Notes: generated from the sequence alone by a model not told the origin. A stretch of 64,000 nt of DNA from Patescibacteria group bacterium (GCA_028688515.1 JAQTXZ010000003.1:62001-126000); one strand, 5' to 3'. Shown: positions 55,048 to 63,403, counted from the stretch's first letter. Made by a program: numbers and translations.

Positions 55048-56024
55048 TATTTCTTTTTAGACGATCTTTTTAGTGCCGAAGAAACGATCATCTTATTGTA
55101 AAGCTTCATCAAAACGATTAATAATATCGCCAGTGCAAAAAAGATCGTGATGAGGCGCCAGGGTATTACCCAAAAAGTGGCGACTTGGGCGGGCAATGAC
55201 GTGTTTAGGCTGCCGTATTTTACGTCAACTGTTGCTGTGTAGCGTCCTATCGCAAAGTTGCGCCATTCGTTGATCACTCCCGCGAAAAAACCCTCGGTTT
55301 CTATTATTTCAGATTTTGTCCACCATGTATCAAGCCTTCTTATGCTGTTTGGAAGTACGGCGCTCTTTTTGGGATTTGTTGGGACGCGCGCAACTATCCC
55401 TCCGAAAATATTACGCACCGTGAGCGTGCCGACCGGAATAAAATGAACGCTGCCAGTATTGCGAATGCGCAGGCTCATCATGGCCGGCAGATGGCTGAAA
55501 ATGTTTTGATTGACCCGGAAAGATTCTATATCAGCCATCTCTTTAACGTTGCCGCTGACATTGATTAAATAAAGTATTCCAGTTTTTGCGGCAATGTTGA
55601 TTGATGTGCCTTGACTCGCTTCGTTGGGATTGGTGGAAAAAAATACTGTTGCATAGTGCCCGCCTGGTTCGCCATTCTGTGGTACAGCAATCGAATAAGG
55701 AACTTCCACTGTTTCGAGAGGACCAACGGTGTAGGTTGTTTGTGCAAACCGAAACCATGAGGGCAATCCGCTGACAATATTTTCGTCCAAATACTGCTGT
55801 TCTCCTTCTTCTCCAATCGGGACAAAGGATTGGACCGAGACGTAGTATGTTTGTGTCTGCGTGCCATCGTTTATGATCAGCATCTTTCCGTTTGCACGCG
55901 TGCCCGGAGCGATATCTTGATTAACCAATACGGGCGAAACGGTTAATGCGTTGGCACGCGGAGGTAATAAAAACCAGCTGACCAGCGGCAATATCAGCAA
56001 AAGGATCAGCTTAGCGGTTTTCAT
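55047..56024 (-). CDS. DUF916-like surface protein with C-terminal membrane anchor
   Basis: 325 residues. Signal peptide; Ig-like N-domain LTVSPVLVNQDIAPGTRANG, VEVPYSIAVPQNGEPGGHYA near 110; second domain AMMSLRIRNTGSVHFIPVGT near 185; membrane segment LITIFFALAILLIVLMKLY near 295; basic tail. The pattern matches the WxL-interacting-protein type of Gram-positive surface systems. Stop/start overlap (ATGA-type) with the large surface gene. Confidence 0.75.
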   Translation of the reverse strand: MKTAKLILLLILPLVSWFLLPPRANALTVSPVLVNQDIAPGTRANGKMLIINDGTQTQTYYVSVQSFVPIGEEGEQQYLDENIVSGLPSWFRFAQTTYTVGPLETVEVPYSIAVPQNGEPGGHYATVFFSTNPNEASQGTSINIAAKTGILYLINVSGNVKEMADIESFRVNQNIFSHLPAMMSLRIRNTGSVHFIPVGTLTVRNIFGGIVARVPTNPKKSAVLPNSIRRLDTWWTKSEIIETEGFFAGVINEWRNFAIGRYTATVDVKYGSLNTSLPAQVATFWVIPWRLITIFFALAILLIVLMKLYNKMIVSSALKRSSKKK

Positions 56025-56054
56025 AGCATTCTTGTGTCCGTTTTGTACGCAAAA

Positions 56055-57095
56055 TTAGAAATGGCCGGTGACATAATAAGTCACACGTTGGGTATACACA
56101 CCGGCGTTAGTGGCTCCATCTATTGAAGCTTTATGAGTTACGAGTTGAGTCGCCAGCGTTCCCGCCGCGGTGGATGAGACATAAAAAGGATAAGTTGAGC
56201 TGACAAAAACAGTTGCCGTTGTCGGTATGGGCCAATCTTGCGCAATAGGATGCCATGCCGTTGCCGGCCGACTGAACACGCCTGTGCTCGGGTCTCTCCC
56301 CCCATAGGTTGAAGTTGCCAAATTGATTCCATATTCTTCCGAACCCGCGGTCACAGCCAGATCTCCGACGTTGGTTAGCGTCGCGCTCCCCGTCCCCATG
56401 TTTTGATTGGCCAAGATGGATGCGCTAAACCCGCTTTGTGCATTTGTGGCGATTTTGAGTCTGTATTGGCATGAGTTGATTGCGGCCGTTGTTAGAACGC
56501 CTAAGCTGCAGGTGTGTTGTTCTGTCGTGATGTCGCTCGGAGACGTGATCTTAAAAGAAATGGTCGCAGGCACCGTGGCTGTGATGGTGACATCGTTGCC
56601 GCCGTTCACGTAAAACATGGCGGCGCCAAAATCAACCGTCGCGCCCGTTGTGACAACAGCTTCAGAAAAGTTACGGGAAGAAATCAACGATCCCCCGTTG
56701 GTGACAGGTACGCGGACACAAAGCCTGATAACTTGGGTTGAAGCATCACCGGTAAGAGTGAACGTCGCTCCGGAACTGGAAGCGCTGCCGAATGTATATG
56801 TGGCGCCGCCAATGCTGGTACTTTGTCCTGTTATGCCGGTTGGACATTCTGTGATCGCAGTAGAACTTGGTACTGGTGATAAAACGAGCTGGATGGTTGC
56901 TCCGGTAAGATATGTTGCGCTGCTGGTCCACGCGACCGTAGTAGTTGCAAAGCCGGTTGAGGCCGCAGAATCGATTTCTCCATTACTTGGCAGACCCGCA
57001 GTCACTCCTACCCCTCCCGCACTAGCCGGAATGGTTGAAAGCGTCAAGCCCAGGATGGCAATCAGTGATATTAATCTAAGATAAGTTGTTTTCAT
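56055..57095 (-). CDS. Secreted strand-rich protein (WxL-like ending)
   Basis: 346 residues with a signal peptide (LISLIAILGLTLSTIPASAG). Thr/Ser/Ala-rich beta protein with two Cys pairs possible (ECPTG, CVRV; HTCSLG, SCQY). Ends VYTQRVTYYVTGHF, like the C-terminal strand of WxL/pilin-type surface proteins. Third position in the surface operon. Confidence 0.7.
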   Translation of the reverse strand: MKTTYLRLISLIAILGLTLSTIPASAGGVGVTAGLPSNGEIDSAASTGFATTTVAWTSSATYLTGATIQLVLSPVPSSTAITECPTGITGQSTSIGGATYTFGSASSSGATFTLTGDASTQVIRLCVRVPVTNGGSLISSRNFSEAVVTTGATVDFGAAMFYVNGGNDVTITATVPATISFKITSPSDITTEQHTCSLGVLTTAAINSCQYRLKIATNAQSGFSASILANQNMGTGSATLTNVGDLAVTAGSEEYGINLATSTYGGRDPSTGVFSRPATAWHPIAQDWPIPTTATVFVSSTYPFYVSSTAAGTLATQLVTHKASIDGATNAGVYTQRVTYYVTGHF

Positions 57096-57188
57096 AACAA
57101 AATATTTGACGTTTTGCCGTACGAGTTTGATTTTATTTTTTATTTTCAGCTTTAACGATTGTTAGTATAGCGCAAAATACACCAACTG

Positions 57189-58103
57189 TTAAAAGTTGGC
57201 TGTTAATAAGTATCTGATCACTTGTGAGTAGTTGCCGGCGGGAGTGTATGGAGCTATTGAAATCTTATAAATCATGCCGATTCTGTCGTTGTCCGCCGTT
57301 GTGGTTGACGCCTGGATTGTGCGTTGAGTGCTTGATACGGCTAAATCCGAACCGGTGCTGCTTGCCGTCGTGCCGAAGGAACGGAAGCCATATTCTTCCG
57401 ATCCCGTAGTTACTTCGCCGTCAGTCACATCCGTAAAATAAGTGCCGTTGTTGGTTCTAAGGCGTCCGTCCGATTGAATTTTTAGCGTATAACCGTTAGC
57501 CGCATTTGTTGAAACGTCGGTTTGCGCGATAAAAGTCTTGCCTATTTCTATAATTAATTGGCCAAAAGCTCCGGAGCGACCGTCTGTTTGATAAACAAAA
57601 TCATCCCCACCTGCCGGAATAGCCGAAAGACTGCCCGGCGATCCGTCCCACTTGTCGACGCTTAATACAGTGCCATTTATAGCTGCTATTTTTCCAACGG
57701 CGATTAATTGATTTAGTCCCAGGTTTTCCACAACTCCAATATAAGAACCGGTTGCATATCCAACAGATGATACAACCGTGACATTTAATCCCGATGAATC
57801 GAAAGCTGAATATGCAACCTGTGTTGAGTTCTCCTGTATGCCAAGGCTAAAAGACAGTGTTGATATAAAGTCATTGGATTGCCTGTACCCGGCGCTTAAA
57901 GTGTAGTTCGTACTTGTTGAGTATCCCGTCGCCTGCTCCCCTATTGTGTCAACTAAGCTAAAATTTGTTGATGTACTCGTGTCATTACCACCACTATTGA
58001 TCGAATCAGATCGAATTTCAAAATTAGTGCTGGTCATTGATGCTTGAGCAGCGCTGGAAAGAAGTAAAAAACAAATTGTAAACACGCTGATAAACAAGCG
58101 CAT
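57189..58103 (-). CDS. Secreted strand-rich protein, first gene of surface operon
   Basis: 304 residues, signal peptide (LFISVFTICFLLLSSAAQA). Starts with MTSTNFEIRSDSINSGG and STNYTLSAGYRQ repeats, common in CPR surface proteins; ends YSQVIRYLLTANF, matching the next gene's end, so the two share a C-terminal domain (also GSEEYGF versus GSEEYGI). Confidence 0.75.
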   Translation of the reverse strand: MRLFISVFTICFLLLSSAAQASMTSTNFEIRSDSINSGGNDTSTSTNFSLVDTIGEQATGYSTSTNYTLSAGYRQSNDFISTLSFSLGIQENSTQVAYSAFDSSGLNVTVVSSVGYATGSYIGVVENLGLNQLIAVGKIAAINGTVLSVDKWDGSPGSLSAIPAGGDDFVYQTDGRSGAFGQLIIEIGKTFIAQTDVSTNAANGYTLKIQSDGRLRTNNGTYFTDVTDGEVTTGSEEYGFRSFGTTASSTGSDLAVSSTQRTIQASTTTADNDRIGMIYKISIAPYTPAGNYSQVIRYLLTANF

Positions 58104-58116
58104 AAAGGCGAGTAAT

Positions 58117-58145
58117 AGTATAGCATTATTTAAGAGATTGTTGAA
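58117..58145 (-). promoter_or_regulatory. Surface operon promoter
   Basis: Minus strand TTCAAC, 17-base spacer, TATACT (58122-58117), 14 bases before the start codon of the first gene. Confidence 0.5.
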
Positions 58146-58752
58146 TTTTGACTTAGATTAGGCAATTTTAAGAGTCTTAAAATAACTTATCATTGTTTCA
58201 CGTGAAACATATCGATAGTCACGCCACAAATACGATAGTTATTGTTTCTAGCATGTTTAACGTTTTTTGTTTCACGTGAAACAATGTTAGGAGCTTTCGA
58301 TCATGGTGTGTTAAAAAGTGTTTCACGTGAAACAATTAGTAATATTGTGTGACAATGTCGTGGTATGTGTTTCACGTGAAACACTGAACAGAATGCGTTT
58401 GCAGTTTTGTGTGATGTTTGAGAATCACGATGTTTCACGTGAAACATTTATAGCTTAATTAGATTTAAAGATTTTATTGAAAATCTACTGTCTCAGGATA
58501 TGGATAGTTTATGATTTTCTTGTAAAGTTTGTAAATATTTCAAATTGTTTCACGTGAAACAATTCTGTTTTGATTAAACTTATTGAAAAGTTGCATTTCA
58601 AGAATGTTTCATGTGAAACAAGTCTAAGGACTTCAGTAATGACTAACAAGGATTGATTAATTTTTGCTATTGTTTCACGTGAAACAATTTATGATCAATG
58701 ATAAAGTCGAAATTATCAAGAATGTTTCACGTGAAACATTCTGTGAAACATA

Positions 58753-58771
58753 AAACCCGCTTACACGGGTT
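58753..58771 (-). terminator. Terminator of tRNA-Ala
   Basis: Minus strand ACCCG/CGGGT hairpin, then TTTATG; weak T-tract. Confidence 0.5.
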
Positions 58772-58778
58772 ATATATG

Positions 58779-58854
58779 TGGTGGACCGAGGGGGATTCGA
58801 ACCCCCGACCTCTGCAATGCGAATGCAGCGCTCTACCAACTGAGCTATCGGCCC
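58779..58854 (-). tRNA. tRNA-Ala (CGC)
   Basis: Minus strand: acceptor GGGCCGA/TCGGTCC, anticodon arm CTGCA-TTCGCAT-TGCAG, T loop TTCGAAT, discriminator A, encoded CCA (58781-58779). Confidence 0.95.
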
Positions 58855-58976
58855 TTGGACAATTAACGATTCTCGCAGTTTGATATTTGGAAAATGTTTC
58901 ACGTGAAACATTTTGTATATAGGTGGATCGTCACCGCGAATAGTGGATGACAGCCACCCGAAGCTTCAGCGTAGGG

Positions 58977-59051
58977 TGGTGTTCCCGGGTGGAATCGAAC
59001 CACCAACTAGGGCTTAGGAGTCCCTTGTTATATCCATTTAACTACAGGAAC
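58977..59051 (-). tRNA. tRNA-Arg (CCT)
   Basis: Minus strand: acceptor GTTCCTG/CGGGAAC, anticodon loop CTCCTAA (CCT), T loop TTCGATT, discriminator A, CCA encoded (58979-58977). The anticodon stem has one A-G mismatch next to the loop. Confidence 0.92.
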
Positions 59052-59183
59052 AAAAAAATTAACAATTAACAAATGAATGATTTGGAGGTTCGATATGCGT
59101 CGTAAAATAATATACCAAACTGCTCCTTTTGCTTATTTAAGCCAATAAATAATACAATTAACTTTAGATTTAGTCAACCTAGA

Positions 59184-59297
59184 TGAATTCAAAAAGCAAA
59201 ATTCAAGATTCAAAATGTTGGTGGCCTACAGCATTTATCTATAACATCCCAAAGGGATACCGCCATTTTGCTCTTTGCTTTTTGAAATTTGAATTAT
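59184..59297. repeat. TTCAAAAAGCAAAA inverted repeat
   Basis: Left AATTCAAAAAGCAAAATTC, right TTTGCTTTTTGAAATTTGAA; the middle has CAAAATGTTGGTGGCCTAC. A half copy with the same middle lies at 62104-62158. Confidence 0.7.
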
Positions 59298-59312
59298 TAT
59301 ACGTATTATTGG

Positions 59313-59341
59313 TTGACATTGTTTAAGATTACGGTTATTAT
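59313..59341 (+). promoter_or_regulatory. rpsT promoter (leaderless)
   Basis: TTGACA, 17-base spacer, TATTAT; ATG 12 bases after the -10. No ribosome site. Confidence 0.75.
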
Positions 59342-59352
59342 AGTCGCTATCT

Positions 59353-59622
59353 ATGCCAAATAAGCAATCTGCGATGAAGGAACTTCGCAAGACAAAAAAG
59401 AGAACGGTGCACAACTCCAGGATCAAGGTGAATGTTAAAGCTTTGATGTCAAAGAGCAGAGCGCTTGCATTAAAAGGTGATGTAGAGGCTGCAAAGAAAG
59501 ATGTTGTAGCTTTTCAAAAAGCTGTCGACAAAGCTGCAAAAGAACACGTGATTTCAAAAAATGCAGCAAGCCGAAGAAAGTCCAGATTGATGAAGCTGAT
59601 AAACAAATCAACTGCCAAATAA
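59353..59622 (+). CDS. rpsT: 30S ribosomal protein S20
   Basis: 89 residues: MPNKQSAMKELRKTKKRTVH, with the helical core AAKKDVVAFQKAVDKAAKEH and the end NAASRRKSRLMKLINKSTAK. Binds the bottom of the 30S body. Convergent with holA. Confidence 0.95.
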   Translation: MPNKQSAMKELRKTKKRTVHNSRIKVNVKALMSKSRALALKGDVEAAKKDVVAFQKAVDKAAKEHVISKNAASRRKSRLMKLINKSTAK

Positions 59623-59623
59623 A

Positions 59624-59655
59624 AAAATCCCGACCGCGCGTCGGGATTTTTTTTA
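59624..59655. terminator. rpsT terminator
   Basis: AAATCCCGAC/GTCGGGATTT hairpin, then TTTTT; A-tract on the left makes it usable for holA too. Confidence 0.88.
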
Positions 59656-59690
59656 AGACTGATAAATTCTTCTCGTCGGTCGTCTGCCGT

Positions 59691-60527
59691 TTAAAATAAC
59701 AATTGCACGATTTCTTGATTTTGACTTAAAGAATTTCTTGATGCTTGCATGGCGCGAAAAATTTTTAGCGTCATTTCGTTCGAGTCTTTGAACTTGATGT
59801 ATGAAAGTTTTTTTTGCACGTAAGGGTGAACGTCGTCCGCCTGTCTGTCTTTGATTCTATTCCAATTTATTATCTGTGAGATGAGAATCGGCAACAGCTC
59901 GTGCGGGTCGTTGTTTAAAAAATCAGAACGCCAATTTGGATTGTTTTGCATGAACTCATCAATCAGTGCAAAAGCACCGACGTCATTGTCAAGTCCGTTT
60001 TCATTGACTGTCATGTTGTTCAAAACTTGTATGCTTTGTAAAGCTGTATCGATGGCCCAAAGATTGTCGCTGAAAAGTTCGACGAGTTTTGAAGTTGGGG
60101 GAGTCGCAATGTTGTAAGTTTTGCATCGATCCACGATCCACTTGTTTAAAGCTGTACCCTTCAGGCTTTCATGTGCGTAAATAAATAAATTTTCTTTCTG
60201 AAAAAGATCGAGAATTTTTTTTGTGGGCGGCTTGTCTTCGTAAGTCAACACAACCGTTTGATTGTCGTCCGCAGTTAAAGTCTGAATAAATTTTTTTGCT
60301 TGCGCGGGAGTAATTCCTGCAAATAAATTTTCGTATTTCAAAAGTCGCTTAGTCGCAAAAAGTCCCAAATTGCTAAGTTTGGAAATCGCATCTTGAATCG
60401 AGGTGGACGTTTCAAGTCTTTCAATGACAGCGCCGGTGCTGACGTGCTTTTGGCGATACGCTTCCATAAGATCGCGAACTTTTTGCCGCGCGAGGAATGT
60501 GTCGGGTCCTGTGCAGATGATTAACAT
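59691..60527 (-). CDS. holA: DNA polymerase III delta subunit
   Basis: 278 residues, shorter than the usual ~340. N-terminal MLIICTGPDTFLARQKVRDL (clamp-loader fold without a P-loop), VVLTYEDKPPTKKILDLFQK near 92, and C-terminal helices including LPILISQIINWNRIKDRQAD near 210. Opens the beta clamp. Next to rpsT, a common bacterial pairing. Confidence 0.85.
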   Translation of the reverse strand: MLIICTGPDTFLARQKVRDLMEAYRQKHVSTGAVIERLETSTSIQDAISKLSNLGLFATKRLLKYENLFAGITPAQAKKFIQTLTADDNQTVVLTYEDKPPTKKILDLFQKENLFIYAHESLKGTALNKWIVDRCKTYNIATPPTSKLVELFSDNLWAIDTALQSIQVLNNMTVNENGLDNDVGAFALIDEFMQNNPNWRSDFLNNDPHELLPILISQIINWNRIKDRQADDVHPYVQKKLSYIKFKDSNEMTLKIFRAMQASRNSLSQNQEIVQLLF

Positions 60528-60537
60528 GGTGAGAGTT

Positions 60538-60602
60538 TAAACTGGAAACTGGAAACTGGAAAGAGTTAGCAAGAAGTTCAAATGGCAAATAACAAGAGTT
60601 AA
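60538..60602. repeat. Fragmentary ACTGGAAACTGG and AAATAACAAGAG repeat words
   Basis: AACTGGAAACTGGAAACTGG AAAGAGTT, then AAATGGCAAATAACAAGAGTT. Only left-arm words; no right arm. Confidence 0.55.
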
Positions 60603-60690
60603 AGGTGGGTATGAATTTCGTGGTTATGGTATATAACTCACAGTGCACTATGAATTATGCGGAAAATGACGATGGTTGGGCTATTTAGGG

Positions 60691-60719
60691 TTGACAAATC
60701 TCGTGATTTATGCTATTTT
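60691..60719 (+). promoter_or_regulatory. Promoter of 60829-61149 gene
   Basis: TTGACA, 17-base spacer, TATTTT. Confidence 0.6.
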
Positions 60720-60737
60720 TAGACGTTCTTTGAAATT

Positions 60738-60792
60738 ACTCGCGAGCTGCAAATTGGCTGTATTGAGCGGCCAGTTTGCAGCCTGTGAGTTC
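60738..60792 (+). promoter_or_regulatory. Long hairpin in 5' leader
   Basis: GCTGCAAATTGGC pairs with GCCAGTTTGCAGC (one G-T pair), extended by ACTCGC/GTGAGT. A second small hairpin GGGTT/AACCC follows before the ribosome site CAGGAG. Confidence 0.65.
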
Positions 60793-60828
60793 AAACCGGG
60801 GTTAAAAACCCTGAAACAGGAGATTGAA

Positions 60829-61149
60829 ATGCAGACGAAGAAACCGTTGGCTCTGTTGGTTGCGCTTTTCGTTGTTGGAGCTATCATCCCGCAGCTCGAG
60901 ACTCTGAGAATACGAGTTTCGGCCACTTGGTTCGTTGCTGTGGCTATGCTGCTCGGCGTCGCTACGGTCTTCGCATGGCGCCTGTGGATTGAGGAGGTGA
61001 CCTTTTGTGCTCAGGAAAACGAGTCCCAGAGGGCTGACGACGACAAGCATAAGTGGTACTGGCACGCCGCGGTCGTGGTGATCGGCGACGTGCTCTTGCC
61101 GCTCGCAATAGTGGTGTTCGGCATCGGGCTGGGCATCAACTTCATCTGA
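60829..61149 (+). CDS. Small membrane protein, 106 aa
   Basis: From MQTKKPLALLVALF after CAGGAG. Three membrane segments: LALLVALFVVGAIIP, WFVAVAMLLGVATVFAWRLW, and AAVVVIGDVLLPLAIVVFGIGLGI. A charged, His/Asp-rich loop (ENESQRADDDKHKWYWH) lies between. Not recognised. First of a row of SD-led small genes. Confidence 0.75.
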   Translation: MQTKKPLALLVALFVVGAIIPQLETLRIRVSATWFVAVAMLLGVATVFAWRLWIEEVTFCAQENESQRADDDKHKWYWHAAVVVIGDVLLPLAIVVFGIGLGINFI

Positions 61150-61162
61150 CACACTCATCTAA

Positions 61163-61193
61163 CAACTCGTTAGCACAACGTAGCGCTAACGAG
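61163..61193 (+). other. Intercistronic hairpin
   Basis: ACTCGTTAGC/GCTAACGAGT perfect 10-base stem, no T-tract; between two SD-led genes. Confidence 0.6.
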
Positions 61194-61218
61194 TCAATAT
61201 CTTGCAGGGAGGTTTGTG

Positions 61219-61566
61219 ATGAAGCTTCTCAAGGTCGTGTTGCGCATCAATGGTTCTGCCAAGGCGATCACCGTTCAGCTGGGGTCGGATTTCTCGATCC
61301 GGATTCAGGGCGAGAGGGGGAAGCGTATCGTCTTCTCCTACGATACTCGGAACGAGTGCTGGTGCCTGTGTCCGACGGTGGACATGACAGGGGATGTGCA
61401 CTTCGACAAGCCCAATGCGAGGTGCGTCGATATTCCCGATTTCATGCGCCAGCACCCCGGACGCCACATCCCGCTCGACGACAGTGTGGTCGGTCAGGTG
61501 CACATCGCCGACGATAAGGTCAAGATCTCGTTCCTGTTCCAGGAGCCGGTGACGATCGAAGGCTGA
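61219..61566 (+). CDS. Hypothetical protein, 115 aa
   Basis: ATG after GGGAGG. Strand-rich: LLKVVLRINGSAKAITVQLG, VFSYDTRNECWCLCPTVDM. Three Cys clustered around residue 50 (ECWCLC). Not recognised. Confidence 0.7.
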   Translation: MKLLKVVLRINGSAKAITVQLGSDFSIRIQGERGKRIVFSYDTRNECWCLCPTVDMTGDVHFDKPNARCVDIPDFMRQHPGRHIPLDDSVVGQVHIADDKVKISFLFQEPVTIEG

Positions 61567-61586
61567 AGGATGTGTGGTGGCAACTT

Positions 61587-61641
61587 CGGGTCAACGCAAC
61601 CAATGACTAAGCATTCCGCAGGAATCTGCGGATGCAACCCG
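61587..61641 (+). promoter_or_regulatory. Nested hairpin next to ribosome site
   Basis: Outer CGGGT/ACCCG encloses CCGCAG/CTGCGG; the outer right arm abuts the GGAGG of the next gene and could mask it. Confidence 0.5.
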
Positions 61642-61651
61642 GAGGAAAGCC

Positions 61652-61840
61652 ATGAACAAGATGCCCCAAGCTACGACCCATCGACACCCAACCCCTGAGA
61701 TCGAAGCGGCGATGCGAAAAGCCGAGGAGCGGATGCGCCGAATCCACAAGTGGATACCCGACTTCATCAACGGCACAGGTCCATTTGCGCCGGATGATGA
61801 GGACGAGCGGTCCAGCGATGTCGGCGAACCCGCCAAGTAA
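61652..61840 (+). CDS. Small hypothetical protein, 62 aa
   Basis: ATG after CGGAGGAAAGCC. Charged helix EIEAAMRKAEERMRRIHKWI then an acidic tail. No motif. Confidence 0.6.
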   Translation: MNKMPQATTHRHPTPEIEAAMRKAEERMRRIHKWIPDFINGTGPFAPDDEDERSSDVGEPAK

Positions 61841-62299
61841 ATCTCTACGCCCTTTCCCACCTTTGCCGAGTTCTTCGGCAATCCCACAGAATTGATAACA
61901 GGATGGTCATCGGCCATTGAAGATCGGTTATCGGAAAACCGAAATTCGAAAACCGATTGCCGTACTATGTTGTCGGTTGTGTGGGGAAAATACCACCCCG
62001 TCCCTCGACAGACTTGGGACGCCCCTCCTACGATAGGAGTGGGCTGGAAAGTACTTTGAAAATTTTGTTACTTGTTCGGGTGAAGACTTGTTACTCGAAA
62101 GAAATAATTCAAAAAGCAAAAAGCAAAATGTCGGTGGCCTATGGCATTTTATGAATTTAATTTCGAGTTGTGAGCCTTCACCCGACGTTGATAGGATGTC
62201 GTTTTGCGTGCGACATGTTGCCGTGCGCAGAATGGGCCGTGCCCATGATGTCGCTATAACGTTGGTTTCACCGGCGCGATCTCCCTTGGAGGTGCGCTT
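61841..62299. other. Gene-free region with repeats
   Basis: ATCGGTTATCGG/CCGAT-type inverted repeat at 61922-61957; ACCACCCCGTCCC with GGGACGCCCCTCC at 61993-62047; half of the TTCAAAAAGC element at 62104-62158. No coding frame supported. Confidence 0.55.
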
Positions 62300-62320
62300 A
62301 TGAAAGGAAGGGGATTATGA
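62300..62320 (+). CDS. Possible 6-residue leader peptide (MKGRGL)
   Basis: ATG 7 bases after GGAGG (62288-62292). Its stop overlaps the next start (TTATGA). Could couple translation, or the two ribosome sites may simply be alternative. Confidence 0.3.
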   Translation: MKGRGL

Positions 62321-63201
62321 AGAATTGGAAGTTTTGGTTGTGGTTGGCGCTGTCGATTTTGGTGAGTGCGATCGTGTTCTATGCGATTGCCAAGTACGCT
62401 AAGTGGGATTCTCTCGCGTGCCTGGCGTCTTGTGCTCTGCCGGGTTTGATTTTCTGGGCGGCATGGTCGCATGGCGAAAATGAGCGGCTGCATCGGGAGG
62501 AGGTGGCGGAGCTCAAGTACCAGTGCAACACTCTCTTGAGCAGATTGAACGTGTTGCACGAAGAGTGCGCATCGGCGGATTTGCGGTTTCACGAGTCGCA
62601 CAACAGAGTCCATGAGCTCGAAAACGACTTGGATACGTCGCGCGAGGAGCTCGAACGGCTACGGAAAAGCGAAGCCGCTTTGCAGGAGAGCAACGCGGCG
62701 TTGAACAGCGATAGGGTCAAGCTTCACACTCTGGAGAGCGTGCATCAAAAGCTTAGACTGGAGCAGGAGCATGGACGCTCTGAGCTTGAAGGTCTGCGCA
62801 GAGTTTCCTTGGATGAGACGTCCAAGTGCGCGCGGTTGGAGCAGGAGTTGAAGACTGTGCTGCTGATTCTCGCCGAAGTCGTCGCCGATCTTTTTCACGC
62901 TCCGAAGAATACGCAGGGCAGTGATCTCAGGTCGCTGCGGATGCGCGTGCTTGACGCTGCGTATGTAGGGTTCAGGGGATTACAGCAGTTCACATGGGCT
63001 ACGCACAAGAAGCCGGTGGAGGGTTACCTCTATCGCGACCACGCGCAGTACATGCTCTCCCTTGGAGCGGACCTTTCGCAGCAATGGGTGGCGGACTACG
63101 TGCGATATGCACACGGGCACAGGTCGTCAGATGATCAGACCGGCACGGCGTCTCAATCACGCGCAGCGATCGTCGAGACGAGTGACGACGTGCGCAAGTA
63201 A
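62317..63201 (+). CDS. Membrane-anchored coiled-coil protein, 294 aa
   Basis: Start after GGAAGGGG. Two membrane segments (WLWLALSILVSAIVFYAIA; LACLASCALPGLIFWAAW), then a long coiled coil (~55-185: ELENDLDTSREELERLRKSE) and a C-terminal globular part. No known family. Topology puts the coiled coil in the cytoplasm by the positive-inside rule (inference). Confidence 0.75.
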   Translation: MKNWKFWLWLALSILVSAIVFYAIAKYAKWDSLACLASCALPGLIFWAAWSHGENERLHREEVAELKYQCNTLLSRLNVLHEECASADLRFHESHNRVHELENDLDTSREELERLRKSEAALQESNAALNSDRVKLHTLESVHQKLRLEQEHGRSELEGLRRVSLDETSKCARLEQELKTVLLILAEVVADLFHAPKNTQGSDLRSLRMRVLDAAYVGFRGLQQFTWATHKKPVEGYLYRDHAQYMLSLGADLSQQWVADYVRYAHGHRSSDDQTGTASQSRAAIVETSDDVRK

Positions 63202-63314
63202 CAACTCCCTTCCCATCGGGATACAATCCGTCGTTCTGACGGACTCGACTACGCATTCTCGCACAGTCGGGTTGATGGGAATCTCTCAAAGCCTGCAAAC
63301 ATGGAGCATGCCAG

Positions 63315-63366
63315 ATGTTCTATGTTATGTGCTATGTGTTACGTGTCATGTGACACGTGTTCCATG
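63315..63366. repeat. ATGTTATGTGCTATGTG-type repeat with palindrome
   Basis: TATGTTATGTGCTATGTGTT, then ACGTGTCA/TGACACGT palindrome. Confidence 0.55.
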
Positions 63367-63403
63367 AAAAGCGTTGTATGTTTTGAGAGATTTTTGTTTT
63401 GAG

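Larger units (their letters stand above)
58194..58910. promoter_or_regulatory. Cluster of ten parS-type centromere sites
   Basis: TGTTTCACGTGAAACA starts at 58194, 58268, 58319, 58368, 58431, 58546, 58671, 58723 and 58895; one copy with a single change (CATG for CACG) starts at 58605. This is the ParB-binding parS consensus. Spacing is 49-172 bases. A half-site follows the copy at 58723. The last copy lies beyond tRNA-Ala. No parA or parB gene is in the window. About 8 kb from the oriC signals. Confidence 0.93.
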
